This document shows, one piece after another, positions 34,359 to 47,600 of a DNA stretch of 64,000 bases; within the stretch, counting starts at the first letter, position 1, and each line of letters starts with the position of its first letter. The position numbers and the translations under genes were made by a program. The stretch is taken from positions 24,069,501-24,133,500 of the forward strand of contig NC_091100.1 of NCBI RefSeq assembly GCF_024713975.1. The letters run 5' to 3'. The stretch comes from Paralichthys olivaceus (Eukaryota > Chordata > Actinopteri > Pleuronectiformes > Paralichthyidae). The notes under the pieces were generated by a model. The model was not told where the DNA came from. It searched no databases and saw only the letters and a list, made by a program, of their open reading frames with translations.

Positions 34359-35432
34359 CTTTCACCTCACTCTTCTCAAGCTTCTTGACATTTATGTGTG
34401 CAACACTTCCTGTGTGCTTTTCAAATAAGGGCGTTTCAGTACCAGGTGGTTGTGAAACTTGTCTCACAGCAATGCTCTCAGCAAAATGTATCTCTTCCCT
34501 CACACTTCCCCTTTACACTTGTGACTCTGAAATCCTTTATTTCTCACTCATTGTTACAGGAAAAAGATAAAGGAAACTGGTGGTTATTCATAGAGCCTCA
34601 TAACAGGAGGGATTTACATCTTACATCTATAAACAGGTCCAAAAAACAGGAAAGATGATGATGTTACAATTAGAACTTGTGAGAATCTTGCTGTGATAAG
34701 TAAATCACCACATGAATGCAGAGAAGTTGTACTGGTTAACTTCCAGTGGTGGAAGAAGTATTAAATAAATGCTTTGGTGGAATGTGACAAAATGTATTAC
34801 TGTAAGACAAGCTCTATACTTAGTAGAAATTTGAGAACCATTGAATTTGAATATTTTCTTTGCATACCACATTTTCATCTAATAAAGTTAAGAGGGAAAT
34901 GTTGTTTAGTGACAGTTACTGTATAGTTTAATGTGGTTGCCACAAGATAACAATACCATTGATTATTTTTTCTAGATCAGGGTTCATAAAGGGGCCACCA
35001 TTTTTGGTTTTTGTCACACATCATTCAATATATTTTGATAATTATTCATTGTTCAAGCAAATTGTGTTCTTCAAAAGAGCTTAGAAAATAAAAGCTCTTT
35101 TTAAAAAAAGACTCCTGTCAGGACTGTGCCAGTTAGATTTTGCCTGGGGCCAGTGCCCCCTGGTGCCATCTCTGGATCTGCCCCTGCAAAATACTAATAC
35201 CATGTTGTATTTTTCCCCGAGTAAAGAAAGTGAATTAGCAATACCACAGTATGAAAACGTTTTTTGGATTACCCAAAAATGAGTAAAAATTACGAAACTG
35301 TCTGCATGGCTTGACAAATCAGGAAACAGAATGCACATTCTTCTTAATCTTTGGCAACTTTAAACCACTGTGCAGCTGGAAAAATATATGAACACATTAA
35401 AAATGATCCTCTTTATTTATCAGAGCAAACTC
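34359..35432. other. Integrin promoter side and qprt 3' flank
   Basis: No coding exon. The left part must hold the integrin promoter; I do not see a clear TATA box or CpG island. Near 34976-35190 a fragment with ggggccagtgccccctggtg looks like a dispersed repeat. A minus-strand AATAAA for qprt lies at 35412-35417. Confidence 0.4.
35412..35417 (-). terminator. Polyadenylation signal of qprt
   Basis: AATAAA on the minus strand, 15 bases after the qprt stop codon (35433-35435). If used, the 3' UTR would be unusually short. Confidence 0.45.
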
Positions 35433-38400
35433 TTACAATGTCCTAGAGTGAGCACCAGGATTTTGAACCTTCAGAGAAAAGTCCACAACAGGACAGCCCT
35501 GTGTTATACAGCCCAGGGAAATGATGTCCACGTGTGAAGAGAAATACAAAGCTAAGTTTTCTGGAGTAATTCCTCCACTGGCTTCTGTCAGTAGAGCTGG
35601 GAACTCCATCTTCAGGGCTCGAGCTGCAACATGGAGCTCCTGTCGGTGAGATACAGGGTGGGGCAGGGTAGTGTTGTTTCATGTGGAGCAAAGTGACAGA
35701 GTGAGTGGAGACCGAGCAACGACAATGAAGACTGACTTTAGATTGTGTTGTTTTTACGTTCTCTACCTGAGCTTGAAAGTTGTCCAGCATAACAATGTCT
35801 GCTCCTGCTGCAGCTGCCTCCCTGCCCTCGTCTGCAGAGCGACACTCCACCTCGATCTTACTGCTGAAGCCACACACTGAGCGGGCAGCTCTCACCGCCT
35901 GCACAACAAACAGGGTGTTGTCTTCTTGTGATATGTTTTTCATCTCCATTGCTAACTTTAACCACTAATGAATAATTTTTTGATCCACTTTTGACCACAA
36001 AACATGAATTGCTTGTTTTTAAATATTGATTATTTGAATTTAACTTACATCTGAAGTATTTGAGGTTTTAAAATTGCTTGTGAATCAGTGTGAACAAACA
36101 ATGGCTTAAGATATGTAGAAGCAATACTTTCATCAGAATATATGGATCCTGAAACACAACTCCAAATTTTTGGTTTTGGTATTTTTTAAAAGTGGGGCTA
36201 TGAAACAAAACATATTTGCTTTGAAACTATAGGAAGACACATTTTCATATTAACTGGATCTTTGCTTCTGCTGTGCACCTCTGTGATACTTCCTGACGCC
36301 CAGACATGGTTGTCCTTCAGCATCACCATTCCACTCAGGTCCTGTCGGTGCATGGACACGCCGCCAACCAGCATGGCGTACTTCTCCACCAGACGGAAGC
36401 CCGGGGTGGTCTTGCGTGTGCCAGCGACCTCTCCATGCCATCCTCCTGCCGTTGCCATAGCCTGGAGCTGAGAACAGCGAGTGGCGATCCCAGAGGCCCG
36501 GGCCAGGCAGTTGAGAGCTGGCCTTTCCCCAAGTAGGAGGCACCTTGCCGGCCCTCTCACCACAGCAGTCAATGTGACAGCATCTGGGCCTGTGGTTAAA
36601 CAGAGGACACAGGAGGACTGAGATCTAATGGCGGAAAGCAAGATATCAAGTGAACATACTGACAGACTGACATAAACCTTCTTTTTTAATGAAATCTGTC
36701 ACGTTACAATGAGCAAGCAGGACGTGGGTTCTCTAAATCAGTATTTCTTAACTAAGCATACGTGTAACCATAAGGGGGGGTGCAGAGATAGACTGTGGCA
36801 TAGCAACCAATATGAAACAATCCTGTAAAATGATTTGTTAAAAATACAGCGTTGTCCACATATCTGTGTTCAGGAGTCAAATATTCATCTTTGATCTGAG
36901 AGAGAGGAAAACAATGTCTGTGACTGTGAAAAGCTCTGCTCAAAACCACACGTTTTCTCGATAAGCTGACCTAATTAACTGATCTACTTGTGTAAATACC
37001 TTTCATTGAAAGGGCTGGCTTCATAATTACTTTTCTGACCAGTTTATAATAAAAAAGAATTCAGAGGGAGAACAGACAAGCATTCAGACTATTTTTCAGT
37101 TGAGATATTGGTCTGTCATTTTAACATTATTTATTTTATGCATTACCTATTTTATCAGTCTCATTTTTAGGAGCATCAAATCTCAATTGTCTTTTCAATT
37201 TATTGGCTGGACAGGCTCCTGGGCTCCAATGATATCCTTGTGATGCACGTATGTGTTAATTATTCTAGTGTTAGCTCAGTGCAGACAACAAGTGGAAGTA
37301 ATACCAAAGCAATTTTTTTCTTATTGTGCATGGACAGGTCAACAACAACAAAGAAGTTTCCCCTCTAGAGATCTATCTAGCTGGGTTAGCTGGGCCACCT
37401 TCAAAGATCAGTGTACCTGAAGCCTGATCAGACCAAACAGTGTGCAGCTCCTTCACACTCCTCTGAAATGAAGCAGACAAACCCTCCGCCTGCAAGAGAC
37501 TCTGCTCCTCATCCCTCAGGCTGTGGCAAGAGTTATTTTCAGGTGTTTATTTGAGCTACTTATTTCTTGTAATGTACTGGGATCAGCTTTTTGGTTTGGA
37601 TGATTGAGTTTTAGTGTTGTAAGCCACGTCTTCCCTTGAATGCCAGCACACTCCCTGATTGACCAGGTATGTGAGACATACTGAATTTTGATATCACAAC
37701 ACAATGGTGGATCTAGGATTTTTCCAAAGCAGGGGCCATAAAAGGGGAAACATTTACACAGAGTGGCCAATTTAATTTCTGATTCAGTAAGGTGCACCTT
37801 TTAAAGCATATTTCTTTTTTGGCTTTTATTATGACAGGACAGACCTGTGGTGAAAGGGGGCAGAGAGAGCGGGGGATGACAGACACAGGCTGGAATCGAA
37901 CCCTGGCTCCTGCAGGTGTGTAGCCTCAGGATTCACATTTAATCAATTCCTTATTTACTTTAAGCTCTATAGCTTTGAGCAAAGACACACATCATTATAT
38001 TTACCTTGAAATATTTTCCTTGTTCAAGCACATTGCTTGGAAAAGCTTGGAAAATAATTTCTTAACACATATCATATTTATTGTTTGTATTCTAATATAT
38101 CGGTAGAAAAATACTTTATTCAAAAACAGCTTTTGACAGGATACAGCCTTCTACATGTTGGCCCTGTGATCGACTAGCAACACCCTGACACCTCATCCAG
38201 GGTGCACACTGCCTCTCGCCCAGTTTCTCTGGGGATTGGCTCCAGCATCCCTGTGACCCTTGATGGACAAGTAAAGGATCGATCAATATTACTTTAAAAC
38301 TAATTTTCTTTAACCTGTGACACCTGGTCTCTGCTTCCCTTTGTGTATAATGAGTAGAAACACTGTCAGAGCAGTTTAAATCCCTGATAAACTGGTCACA

Positions 38401-38679
38401 TATTGAAGAAAGTGTACTGTTCCTACCAATCTTGGCCCCTTCCCGATAAATCCAGTCCACAGTGCAGCCAACCTCAGTGAACACGGCTGTGAAGAAGGGA
38501 CTCCCCGCCAGAATGCTGTGTGGCATCTTACACAGCAGCCTGGCCTCCACCTCCTGTGACCCCACACACACCCCTGCAGGGTCAAAGTTGGGTGTATCCT
38601 CTGCCAGCCACTCTCGTGCCAGCTGGGCCAGAGTGTGAGGTGGGATCGAGTGAGCTGCCATGTGTTTGGGGAGAGACAT
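35433..38679 (-). CDS. qprt: Quinolinate phosphoribosyltransferase
   Basis: Exons 38427-38679, 36279-36589, 35767-35898 and 35433-35639 join in phase to 903 nt, 300 residues (human 297). The enzyme decarboxylates quinolinate and transfers the PRPP ribosyl group to give nicotinate mononucleotide, the step joining tryptophan breakdown to NAD synthesis; it is cytosolic. Type II PRTase landmarks are present: [10 protein letters not shown] (141-150), HRQDLSG (165-171), MLKDNH (174-179), [14 protein letters not shown] and [11 protein letters not shown]. All expected phosphate and quinolinate contacts look intact, so it should be active. The N-terminal helices ([19 protein letters not shown]) match the family. 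It is on the same strand as, and just upstream of, the integrin gene. Confidence 0.96.
37818..37930 (-). repeat. tRNA-derived SINE (minus orientation)
   Basis: On the minus strand the element carries GGTTCGATTCC (37892-37902), the RNA polymerase III B box, followed by a Gly-rich/purine body ending in an A-rich tail (ataataaaagcc). It sits in qprt intron 1. Confidence 0.6.
38157..38295. repeat. Dispersed SINE/LINE-type fragment
   Basis: The run gcctctcgcccagtttctct then ggggattggctccagcatcc matches a fragment common in fish genomes. It lies in qprt intron 1 and has no coding role. Confidence 0.5.
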
Positions 38680-39003
38680 TCTGAAACAGGAGTTTTATGG
38701 AGACAAATTTGTTTCTGGTTGACATGAAAGTTCAAACATATAAACTGATAACGACACCTCATAACCTTCAGAGGGCCTTCTTGTGACTGTCACTGAGAAT
38801 GCCAGGCCACGAGTGTGTAGATGTTTCATGATAGATTTGAATTATTCAAATCCAGAAGAGAATGATCACAAGGGCAAATAATACACTGTAACAGACTGCA
38901 CACTTGAGAGGCAGCTTCATTAGTATGATGATATGATTTTCATACTGTAGAGTACTTTCAGTTAATCACTTTAATTATACTTATTCATTAAGTGACAAAA
39001 TAG

Positions 39004-39210
39004 AGGTTCGGGGTGTATGATTTAGGTGAAAGGATCTATTGGAATAAATTGAATAAAAAATAATCCTAGTGTTGTTTTCACGTGTTTTATCTAAATTGTC
39101 CCAATTGTTGTTTGCTTTACCTGATAATGGACCCATTATATTTAAAAACTTTACATTTACTTTGGGAGCGGGTCTTCTCTACGGGGGCCACCATGTTTTT
39201 TTTTACAGTC
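39004..39210. repeat. MITE-like element, copy 4 (right end lost)
   Basis: The left half (aggttcggggtgtatgattt, then gaataaaaaataatcctagt) parallels copy 1, through to ggccaccatgttttttt; the matching right terminus is not visible. Confidence 0.55.
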
Positions 39211-40785
39211 CTCCAAAGTCGATAAAGAAAACCTTGAGTGAAGTGAGTGAATATAAATTTTTTTTTTTAACAGACGATTAGGACTCTGAGATTACAACCC
39301 AATTTAACAACTGTGGGAGATATTGGAGTGATGTGTTTGACAGCATTGTCCAACTAATCACATTTACAACTGAGGGAATAACCTCTGGAGAAAAGCTGTT
39401 AATCCCGCCACTGAAGCTGTTCTATATGATTCATGGTGGACCAGCACTTTACTAAGAAACCTAATGTTAGTTTGTCCCCTTGTTTGTCATGTTGTTCTAC
39501 ATATGCTGAAGAATCCACTGCTTCTACAACAATACTCTCAAATAGACATTATCACAACTGCATATTCTGCCATGGTTGGACAACTGGTCCAAGATTGGGC
39601 CAGCACTAATAAATACAAATGATTAGAGTTACTTACTTCCATCAGGGGCCTTCCTCTTTCTGTTGGTAACAGTGGAGTTGTAGCACTGTGCACACGGAGC
39701 CAGAGCAAAAATGTGATGTGGAATTTGCCCCCATGTCCATGTTGGAATGTTTACAAGCTGAGAGCTAACACAAGGCTTAAGATTGATTGTTGTGACCGAG
39801 GCTGATTGACATTAACTCACAGACTGAAACTGAAAAACTCGCTTGTCTCACAAACTAGTGATTTGGTGAAGTAAATACTGTATATAGTTTTTTATTCGTG
39901 GCATTGTGCATACAAAACTATACTCTTCCCTTTTTCTTTTCCTTTTTTTATTTGCTTCACACCAGTGAGTTTTCATTGTATGCCCTAAAGTAATGGTGGC
40001 TGTCATCGATTTTATCCCCACAGACTTCAGGCTTTTAAGCACCGGTGGTAACTTTATAGACTGTAGACAGTCAGGGGGAGACGAACTGGTAGAACTCACA
40101 TTGCAAGTATTTACCTTTGGGTGAAAAAAATCAAAAATGGCCCCTTTATAGAAAATGGTGTGGCTAACTGTGGTCTGTGGAGAAACTTGTATATACACAT
40201 CCTTTATATTGAAGGTTAAAATTTTACATCAGATTGTCAGATCCTTTAATATTCCAGGAGGAATCAGGCACCATTTATAAATGGTTTTTAATGTGTAACT
40301 TGTGACTTTATTAAAGATAAATAAATTGTTAAATACTTTGCAAATCACCTCTATTCATTAACAACAACAACAATATAATAATACCTTTTTGGGTTGACAG
40401 TAGGACAGCTTTGTTGGCTTTTAAGCTCTATAATCAATTAGGAAAGGTTTCCAACTGACCATTTGACCTGCAACTTTTTTGAAAAAAAAGCTAGAGAATC
40501 TAAACTGTAACAACTTATTATGGTTTACATTGCAGGTTTATTGCATTGTTATAAGAATTATTTGGTTATAAGTTACACTATTGGGCAGATAAACCTACAA
40601 CCCCTAATGAATGATTTATTAAAGCAAGGTTTGGTAAACCTGGAAAAGCTAGCAAGAGCACGCAACAATATACATTCCACACAGCCCACCACCTCCCATC
40701 AGTCTTTTCGTCAAAGCTACGCCCTGCAAACAGTGCTAGAAGCTGACTCATGGCTCGCTCATTTCTGGTGTCTCTGCTGTATGTG

Positions 40786-40890
40786 GTGCATGTCACTCTG
40801 GTGCATGTCACTCTGGTGCATGTCTCTCTGGTGCATGTCTCTCTGGTGCATACTTCTGATGCATGTCACTCTGGTGCATGTCTCTCTGGT
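40786..40890. repeat. 15-base tandem minisatellite
   Basis: About seven units of gtgcatgtcactctg / gtgcatgtctctctg in tandem, one of them diverged (gtgcatacttctgat). It lies in the qprt-ppp1r12c interval. Confidence 0.85.
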
Positions 40891-41400
40891 CTGGCAGTAA
40901 CCATGGACAGGGTGCATAGCAGGCAGGTCAGTTAGTGACAGACAGGTACACCAGCAATAAACCATTGTGTATTACAGTCCTGCGATGTCCACAGACATGG
41001 TCCTTTTTCCTTCTTTATCTTTTCAGGTGACTTTATTTATCTATGGCTATCAGGATGTGAAGAGGAATTCAACAAATAAGATAAAGCCTGTTAAAATAAG
41101 TGCAGACTATGAATGCCTATATAAATAGGGCTAATAATGACTCACCACCCATTCCCCCCAACATTGTGACACAAAAGTTTCTTCTAATTAATGGCTTACA
41201 GACAATGTAATTAGTCTCTGATAAGATCATCCTTACAATTTAGGCCGGTTACAGTTTGTAGAGAGGGTACTGTTACTGCTCCTATCCTCCTGTGTCTGAG
41301 TGTGATAGAAGTATGGGTTCTTCAGGGTCTTGGGTTTTCTGTCAACATGGTTGTGAGGAGCACAAAGACAGGAAGTGACCTGCTCTGTGCACCGTGACTT

Positions 41401-41623
41401 TTTCAGCATTTCCTGTCAGGCTCCGCTACACAACAACAGCGGTGACGTCACACGGCCTGCCCCTGCTCGACTTTGCGCGCTCCCGACGCCCACGAACGCG
41501 AGCAGAGGCTTCCTCCACATCCAGAGCAAGAACCAGGAAGTGAAAGTATACACATGGAGGGTGTGTCTTCCCCTGCCAGTCTATGTTTTATTTTTAAAAA
41601 CACAGTCCTCCTCGGATAAATAA
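41401..41623 (+). promoter_or_regulatory. CpG-rich ppp1r12c promoter with palindromic CRE
   Basis: The stretch just upstream of the start codon is unusually rich in CpG (gcgcgctcccgacgcccacg) compared with the AT-rich surroundings and continues into the CpG-rich first exon. TGACGTCA lies at 41443-41450, 174 bases before the ATG. This fits a broad housekeeping-type promoter. Confidence 0.55.
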
Positions 41624-44600
41624 ATGGGGGACTCAGCGAGAACCAAGCGGCGGGAGCAGCTGAAGCGCTGGGCCGGCTCCTGCACGGACAAAGCGTCGGC
41701 CGTGCCCCGGCGGAGGTGGCGGGGCGATGCCGAGGAAGGAGCAGGGGAGCCGGAGGCCGAGCTGAGCGACCCCCCGAGGGAGCAGCCGGATTCTGTGGTC
41801 TCGGAAGAAGTCAGCCCCCTCCTCAAACGACGGTGAGGAAACGACTCCTGTCAAACAGTCCCACAGCGAGGGCCACATAACAGCTAGCTTAGCTTAGCAT
41901 AGACATCTCCAGTTATGCTAAAGGAGGAATTTTGCGTGGGCTTGGACAAGAGGTGGACAAAATACCAGACACGCCACCCCCCCAGCTTCTGAATTACCAC
42001 TAAGTTACCTGTCTGATGAAGCTCGGAGTGTTTGTTGAAACGTCCAGTTGTCAGTGGTCGTTTCTCCTTCGGTGTTTCTCCTGTTAGCTAGCTAGCAAAG
42101 TGTCCTACAAAGGGTATTTGTCAGAGTCTAGTAGTATCCCTGTTTGACTTTGCTTATCGTGATCCATCGGAATGGTGTATATGATGAGAAGAGACCATCT
42201 CTTTTAAAGCTTTTAAAACTATGTGTCTCTGCTAATCTGTGTTTGGGTTAGTATCACTGTCTGGAAGTGTCTGTCACAGCTGCAGCTTCACCTGCCACAA
42301 GGGCTGCACCAATATGATGACTGATGACATTGGCTGCATTAGCACAGAGCTCACAAGTAGACCCTCACCATCACTGAATGCAACACACTTACAGATACAT
42401 TTGTGTTACAACTCCATTAAAAACAGTGGCTTTGACAATCACTAAGTTAAAGGCTTGCATTATTCTACATCAGTCTTCCCCATCTGCATGCCGAAGTGTC
42501 CTGGGGCAAGATACTGAACCCCAAAAGCGCTGCCCATAGATGCACTGTATGAATGTGTGAATGGGTCAATGGCAAAACTGTAATGTAAACTGCTTTGAGT
42601 GGTCATCAAGACTAGAAATGCTCTATATAAATATAGGCCATGTACCATTATTTAGGGTTGACTTCTTCAGTAGGAAGATGATGGGCACGGGGCTGAGAGC
42701 CACACACAAGGATGGAAATCAGAAAAAATCGAGAGACAAATTTTTTTGATTTTCACATGATATGTTTCAAATGGCAAAAGTATACAATGTTGTTCTCACT
42801 GTCAGCTACAGGACAATTGCTCTGTGTCGTGAGGTGTTCATGTTCTGTAAATTCCCAGTATGAAATTCAGTTGTGTTACAATGTATGGTTGTTACAACAG
42901 CTACCCAGTAACGGCATCTTGTTGCTTATATCCTGTCTTTAGGAAAAGTGTGAGGTTTGACAGGGCTGCAGAGTTCCTTGCTGCCTGCGCCAGCGGGGAC
43001 ACGGAGGAGGCTCAGGTGATGCTGGAGGACGCCAAAGACACCAAAGGGACAAACAGGGAAGAGGTGGTAGAAATTATCAATTGTTCTAACGCTGATGGAA
43101 TCACAGCTCTGCACCAGGTGAGGCAGCTTCTCCTCCCGGGGTTTCAGTGAAGTCATTGGCTGATGAATAAGAAACATTTACAGTTGCTTTCTTTTGGTTT
43201 CCTCTCCACAGGCCTGCATAGATGGCAGCATGGAGATAGTGACCTTCCTTCTGGAGCAAGGTGCCAATGTGAACCAGGTTGACAGTGAGGGATGGACGCC
43301 ACTGCATGTTGCCGCCTCCTGCGGCTACTCTGATATTGCAGAGTATGTAGTATAATATAGCGTCATCTAAGATGTGTATTACAATAGCCTTTGCCACTGT
43401 GGGGAGGTCAGAGTGCAGCGTGGGTGCCAGAGTATTTCTGCATTCAACAATACTAACATTGTTGGTGTTTGGCAGCTAAAGCACGAGTGGGCTGGCCTGG
43501 CACACAAATACGTGCAGCTTGAACGATTTAAGAATTGATTCACCTTTTCTTACAGTCTCTTTTCCTTGTGTGAATAATTCCTATTGGCTTTTCTTTGAAG
43601 ATGTAGTGTAACTGCACTGTAAACACATATAATGTGATAGAATTAGTTGTTCTCTATTTAGAGTTGTTTGTCCCTGTGCAGAGCTTCTATAGTTGAAACA
43701 AATTCTCACTCTGTCCATGTTTGTTTTGACAGTTTCCTTTTGCAGCAAGGAGCATCTCTCTCTGCCGTGAACTGTGACGGTGATGTTCCTCTCGACATTG
43801 CTTTGGATGAGACCACTGAGTCCCTTCTTCAGGATTACACTCTGAGACAAGGTGAGTGATGTTCCTTGACAACCATTCACCTTTTTTTTAAGGTTGTGTT
43901 ACATCTGGGGGTTAGTTTTGTGTGTTTTTCTCTCCAGCACATTGTCTGTTGCATTAACAGAATGTGTTTTTTCCGTATGTTTGTTGAGCTAAATCGAGAG
44001 ACCCTGATTGGCCTGTTCATAGTTGTATTTGCTGTGCTGGATAAGGTGTGAAAAAGTGGCCACCTTTGCACTTATGTCTCAGCATACAAGCAGAGTTTAT
44101 ATTATATTGATGTTCAGGAGATATTCGAAATAACGTCTTCATAAGAATTTGAACCGTTTCATGTGTTTGGGCCATTCTTGGTTATAGTGGGCTTCGATAT
44201 CTAGAGGACACAACCGTTTAAGGCAAATTTAAGCTTGGAACAAACTAGTTGGTGTAGCGTGTTGTCTGATGATGCTGGAAAGGTTTTAAAACTGTATCAC
44301 ATGGATACAGTAGAGCACGTTTTTGGACAACCTTTCCTGGAAGGTATTCATAGTGCTTTTGCTTAAAGTTGCAGTCGGTGTTGTAAAAGATGAAAAAGAC
44401 AGAATTTAAGAGAGAGGTTTTGAACTTGGATACAACTAAGATGAAGCATTATTATCTAAAATGGAATGCATATTAAGTGTGTGTCTCATATTGTGAGCAC
44501 AGATGCAACAAGGGATTGTTTGTATTGGACACGTTCTGTTTGTGGCAAGGTGTGGACTTGGAGGCAGCTAAGCGGCTGGAGGAAGAACAGATCATGAAAG

Positions 44601-47600
44601 ATGCCAGAACCTGGCTAACTGAGGGCCCACCTGCCGATGTGCGACATCTCAAGACTGGGGCCACCCCGCTGCATGTGGCTGCAGCCAAAGGCTACCTGGA
44701 GGCTCTCAAGTAAACACTTCTTTCTAGATTTTTCTTGTCTACAATTGAAAAATTTGAAAATGTGTCACTATACCAGGCACTGGCTGATTTATCCACAGTA
44801 TATTTTGGTTTGTATTGTCGTATACAGTTCTTTCTGGTCTCCTGTTGACACCTTGCTCTTGTGTGGTCCAGGATACTGTGTCAGTGTGGGCTGGATGTGT
44901 CAGCTATGGACTTTGACGGTTGGACACCCCTCCATGCAGCAGCACACTGGGGCCAGGACGAGGCCTGTCGCATTCTGGCTGAACAGCTGTGCAATATGGA
45001 AATCCGCAGCAATGCGGTAAAGGCCCAAACAATACTGAAAACCTGTCCTGATATATTATATGTATCTTCGATATTCTTCTTCTTCTTTTATATAAGTCAG
45101 GATAAAGGTATTCTTTAATTTACAGGAAGAACATTTATCATAACTGACAGAATTGTGCATACTACATGATAACTAATAAGGATGTAAATCTCAACAACAC
45201 ACTGGTTTTCCATTTCATGTGTTATGTTGACATGTTGCTTCCACTTAAAATGAATTGGACCTTGCAGGGTCAGACGCCATTTGATGTTGCTGATGAAAGT
45301 GTTGAGGAGCTGCTGGAGGAGTTACTACAGAAACAAGCCAATGTGAGAAAATGTTTATGATTACTGGTATCGTGTCAATTAACTTTGTGTAATTTAGAAG
45401 ACTGGTTGTCTTGATCTCACTCTGCTGTATATCCTCCTCTCTCAGTGGCGTAATGAACAGTCCATACTAGATAGGCAAAACCAGCAAGGCTCTGCCACTG
45501 CAAATGCACAAAACAGACGGCGGAGGTTAGTGTCTACCTGTTACCTATTCTAAATCATACACATTCTTCCCAATGAAAAATATTTCTATTGTTCCTTTCC
45601 TCCTTATTTTACGTAAATTAACAGATTTTGGACAGATGATAAAAAAAAAGCCATGTCTTCCTGTCCAAAATCTCATTGAGATCAATATCTGTCCTATTTA
45701 ATGCTTCCAGGAGCTCAGTGTGCAGGATGAGCAGTAAAGACAAGATGAACGTGCAGGACCAGTCTAAAGAGAGGGGTGTCTCTGGAGACCTGGAGCTTAA
45801 CGAGGAGAAAGAGAGCAGCCCTGGTAACAACAGCGGCTACCACAAGTTCTTCAACTTCTCTGTAAATAGCAAGAGAGAGATTGTGCTGATGACAAACTAT
45901 TCACTTCTCTTTCCTCAGAAAGTTCCACAGTGTCCAGTCCAGACACAGAAAGTGTGACCACATCTACAGTCAGCCCTGCTGATAAGGTAATACTCACTGA
46001 CCAGTGGAGAAGTTTGTGTATTTCTGTCATGATACACTGTTGACTGAATGTGACCTCGCACGCCAGCATTTCACCAGACCTGTAGAAAATAAATGTGTCA
46101 GGTGTGAAGGCTCTTTAGAACGGTAAGAGCATGTGAACAAAAAAGAAAATTCCATCATTAATTATGTTTCCTCACTAGGATTAATAAAGTTTTAACTGGT
46201 GACAGCTGATGACAGTGAAGCAAATCTTCTCTTCTCTTCTGTGGTTTAGACACCAGAGGAAAAGGATGATGAGGAGAAGGAGCAGGACAAGGCGAACCGT
46301 ACAGCAAGAGTTCAACCCACACCTCAGACGAGGGACGCTGCCGCTGAGAGTCCCAACACCCCCAACGCTGACAGGCGCAAGTACGAAGCAGGAACCTCAA
46401 AAAATATTCACAACCAGATTGTTTTTGTACAATTGTATCATGTTTATTTTCTCTGCAGATTTTCATACAGCTGCATGTTGCATAAAGGCAGTTAAAATTA
46501 CATAATGCTTGTAATATGTAATATATCATTTGTGGATGTTTGTGAGTTCAGGTTCCAGGCTCCAGTCAGAGACGAGGAGTCTGAATCTCAGAGGAAAGCT
46601 CGCTCTCGACTCATGCGTCAGTCTCGCCGCTCCACACAGGTATGGTTGACAGGTCAGGGGTATTGTTATGATTTTATTATGTTATGATTTTGTCAATACT
46701 TATGGATACTCCCTATTATTCCAGTACTTTATCCATACTCTTGTTGGTTCATCTTTATTGCTGTAGCAAAATTAAATAAAATTAGAACAGGATTAGAAAT
46801 TATTTCTCTTTTAATACTGGAGTGGCAGGCCACCTCCGCCAAGGCAACACAAAAACGCAAAACAGTCCTCTTATGTTTAAATTCACTAGATCAAGATCTT
46901 TGTTTGGATCTGCACAAAATTGCGGAAAACTCATAAAAAAACACGATCAGGGTTCATGAGTTATTCTTTGAGACATTAATGGAATGTCAAATGCAATGCT
47001 AAAGAAAGTAAAAAAAAAAAATCTGGATATGCACCAAAGTTTCGTAAGTTCTTTGTGAGTCATGACCCACCCCTACACACAGTTTTTCTGAAATCTGTTG
47101 AGTAGGTTTTGTGTAATACTGTTAAATCACAGAAAATCAAACGCAGACAAAAACATAACCTCATGGTGGAGGCAGTAACAACTACTATGACTGCAAGATT
47201 TACCTCAGCAAAGTCGTCATCTAACCTCCATAGTATCAAAGTGGGGGAAAAAGTGATCAGCCCATACTACTATAGATAAGGGCAGAGGTTAGGTATTTAG
47301 AGAGTTGCGCAAATGAGGGTTCTTTTCACAATTATAGAAAGACATGCAAGTGTGTGTGTGCGTGTTTGTGGTGGAGCTCAGCCTTGCCCTTGGGCCAAAC
47401 ATAGACTTGAAAGCACCGAGCTGATCTCACTCCCAGGTTCCTTCAAGCACCAATAAAAGTACCAAACATACAAAACAGTCAAAATCCAGAACCGCGTTTA
47501 GGCGATATCCCTACTGCATACAAAGGGGTGGGATCATTGAGTGTCTGCATCATCTTTCTGCATTGTACACTCACATACCTTTTGTATTTCATGTCCTTCA

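Larger units (their letters stand above)
38680..41400. other. Intergenic stretch between qprt and ppp1r12c
   Basis: No coding exon is supported. It holds a degraded copy of the first MITE family (39004-39210), a 15-base tandem repeat (40786-40890) and AT-rich sequence. The qprt promoter should lie at the left edge; I see no clear core elements. Confidence 0.5.

Noticed and set aside
40786-40890. CRISPR-like short repeat array
   Set aside because: Units are contiguous 15-base tandem copies without spacers, in a vertebrate genome. It is a minisatellite.
42239-42445. Small Cys/His-containing ORF in ppp1r12c intron 1
   Set aside because: No zinc-binding spacing I recognise, no supporting splice phase (exon 41832 joins 42943 directly), and the downstream half runs into a SINE-type repeat.
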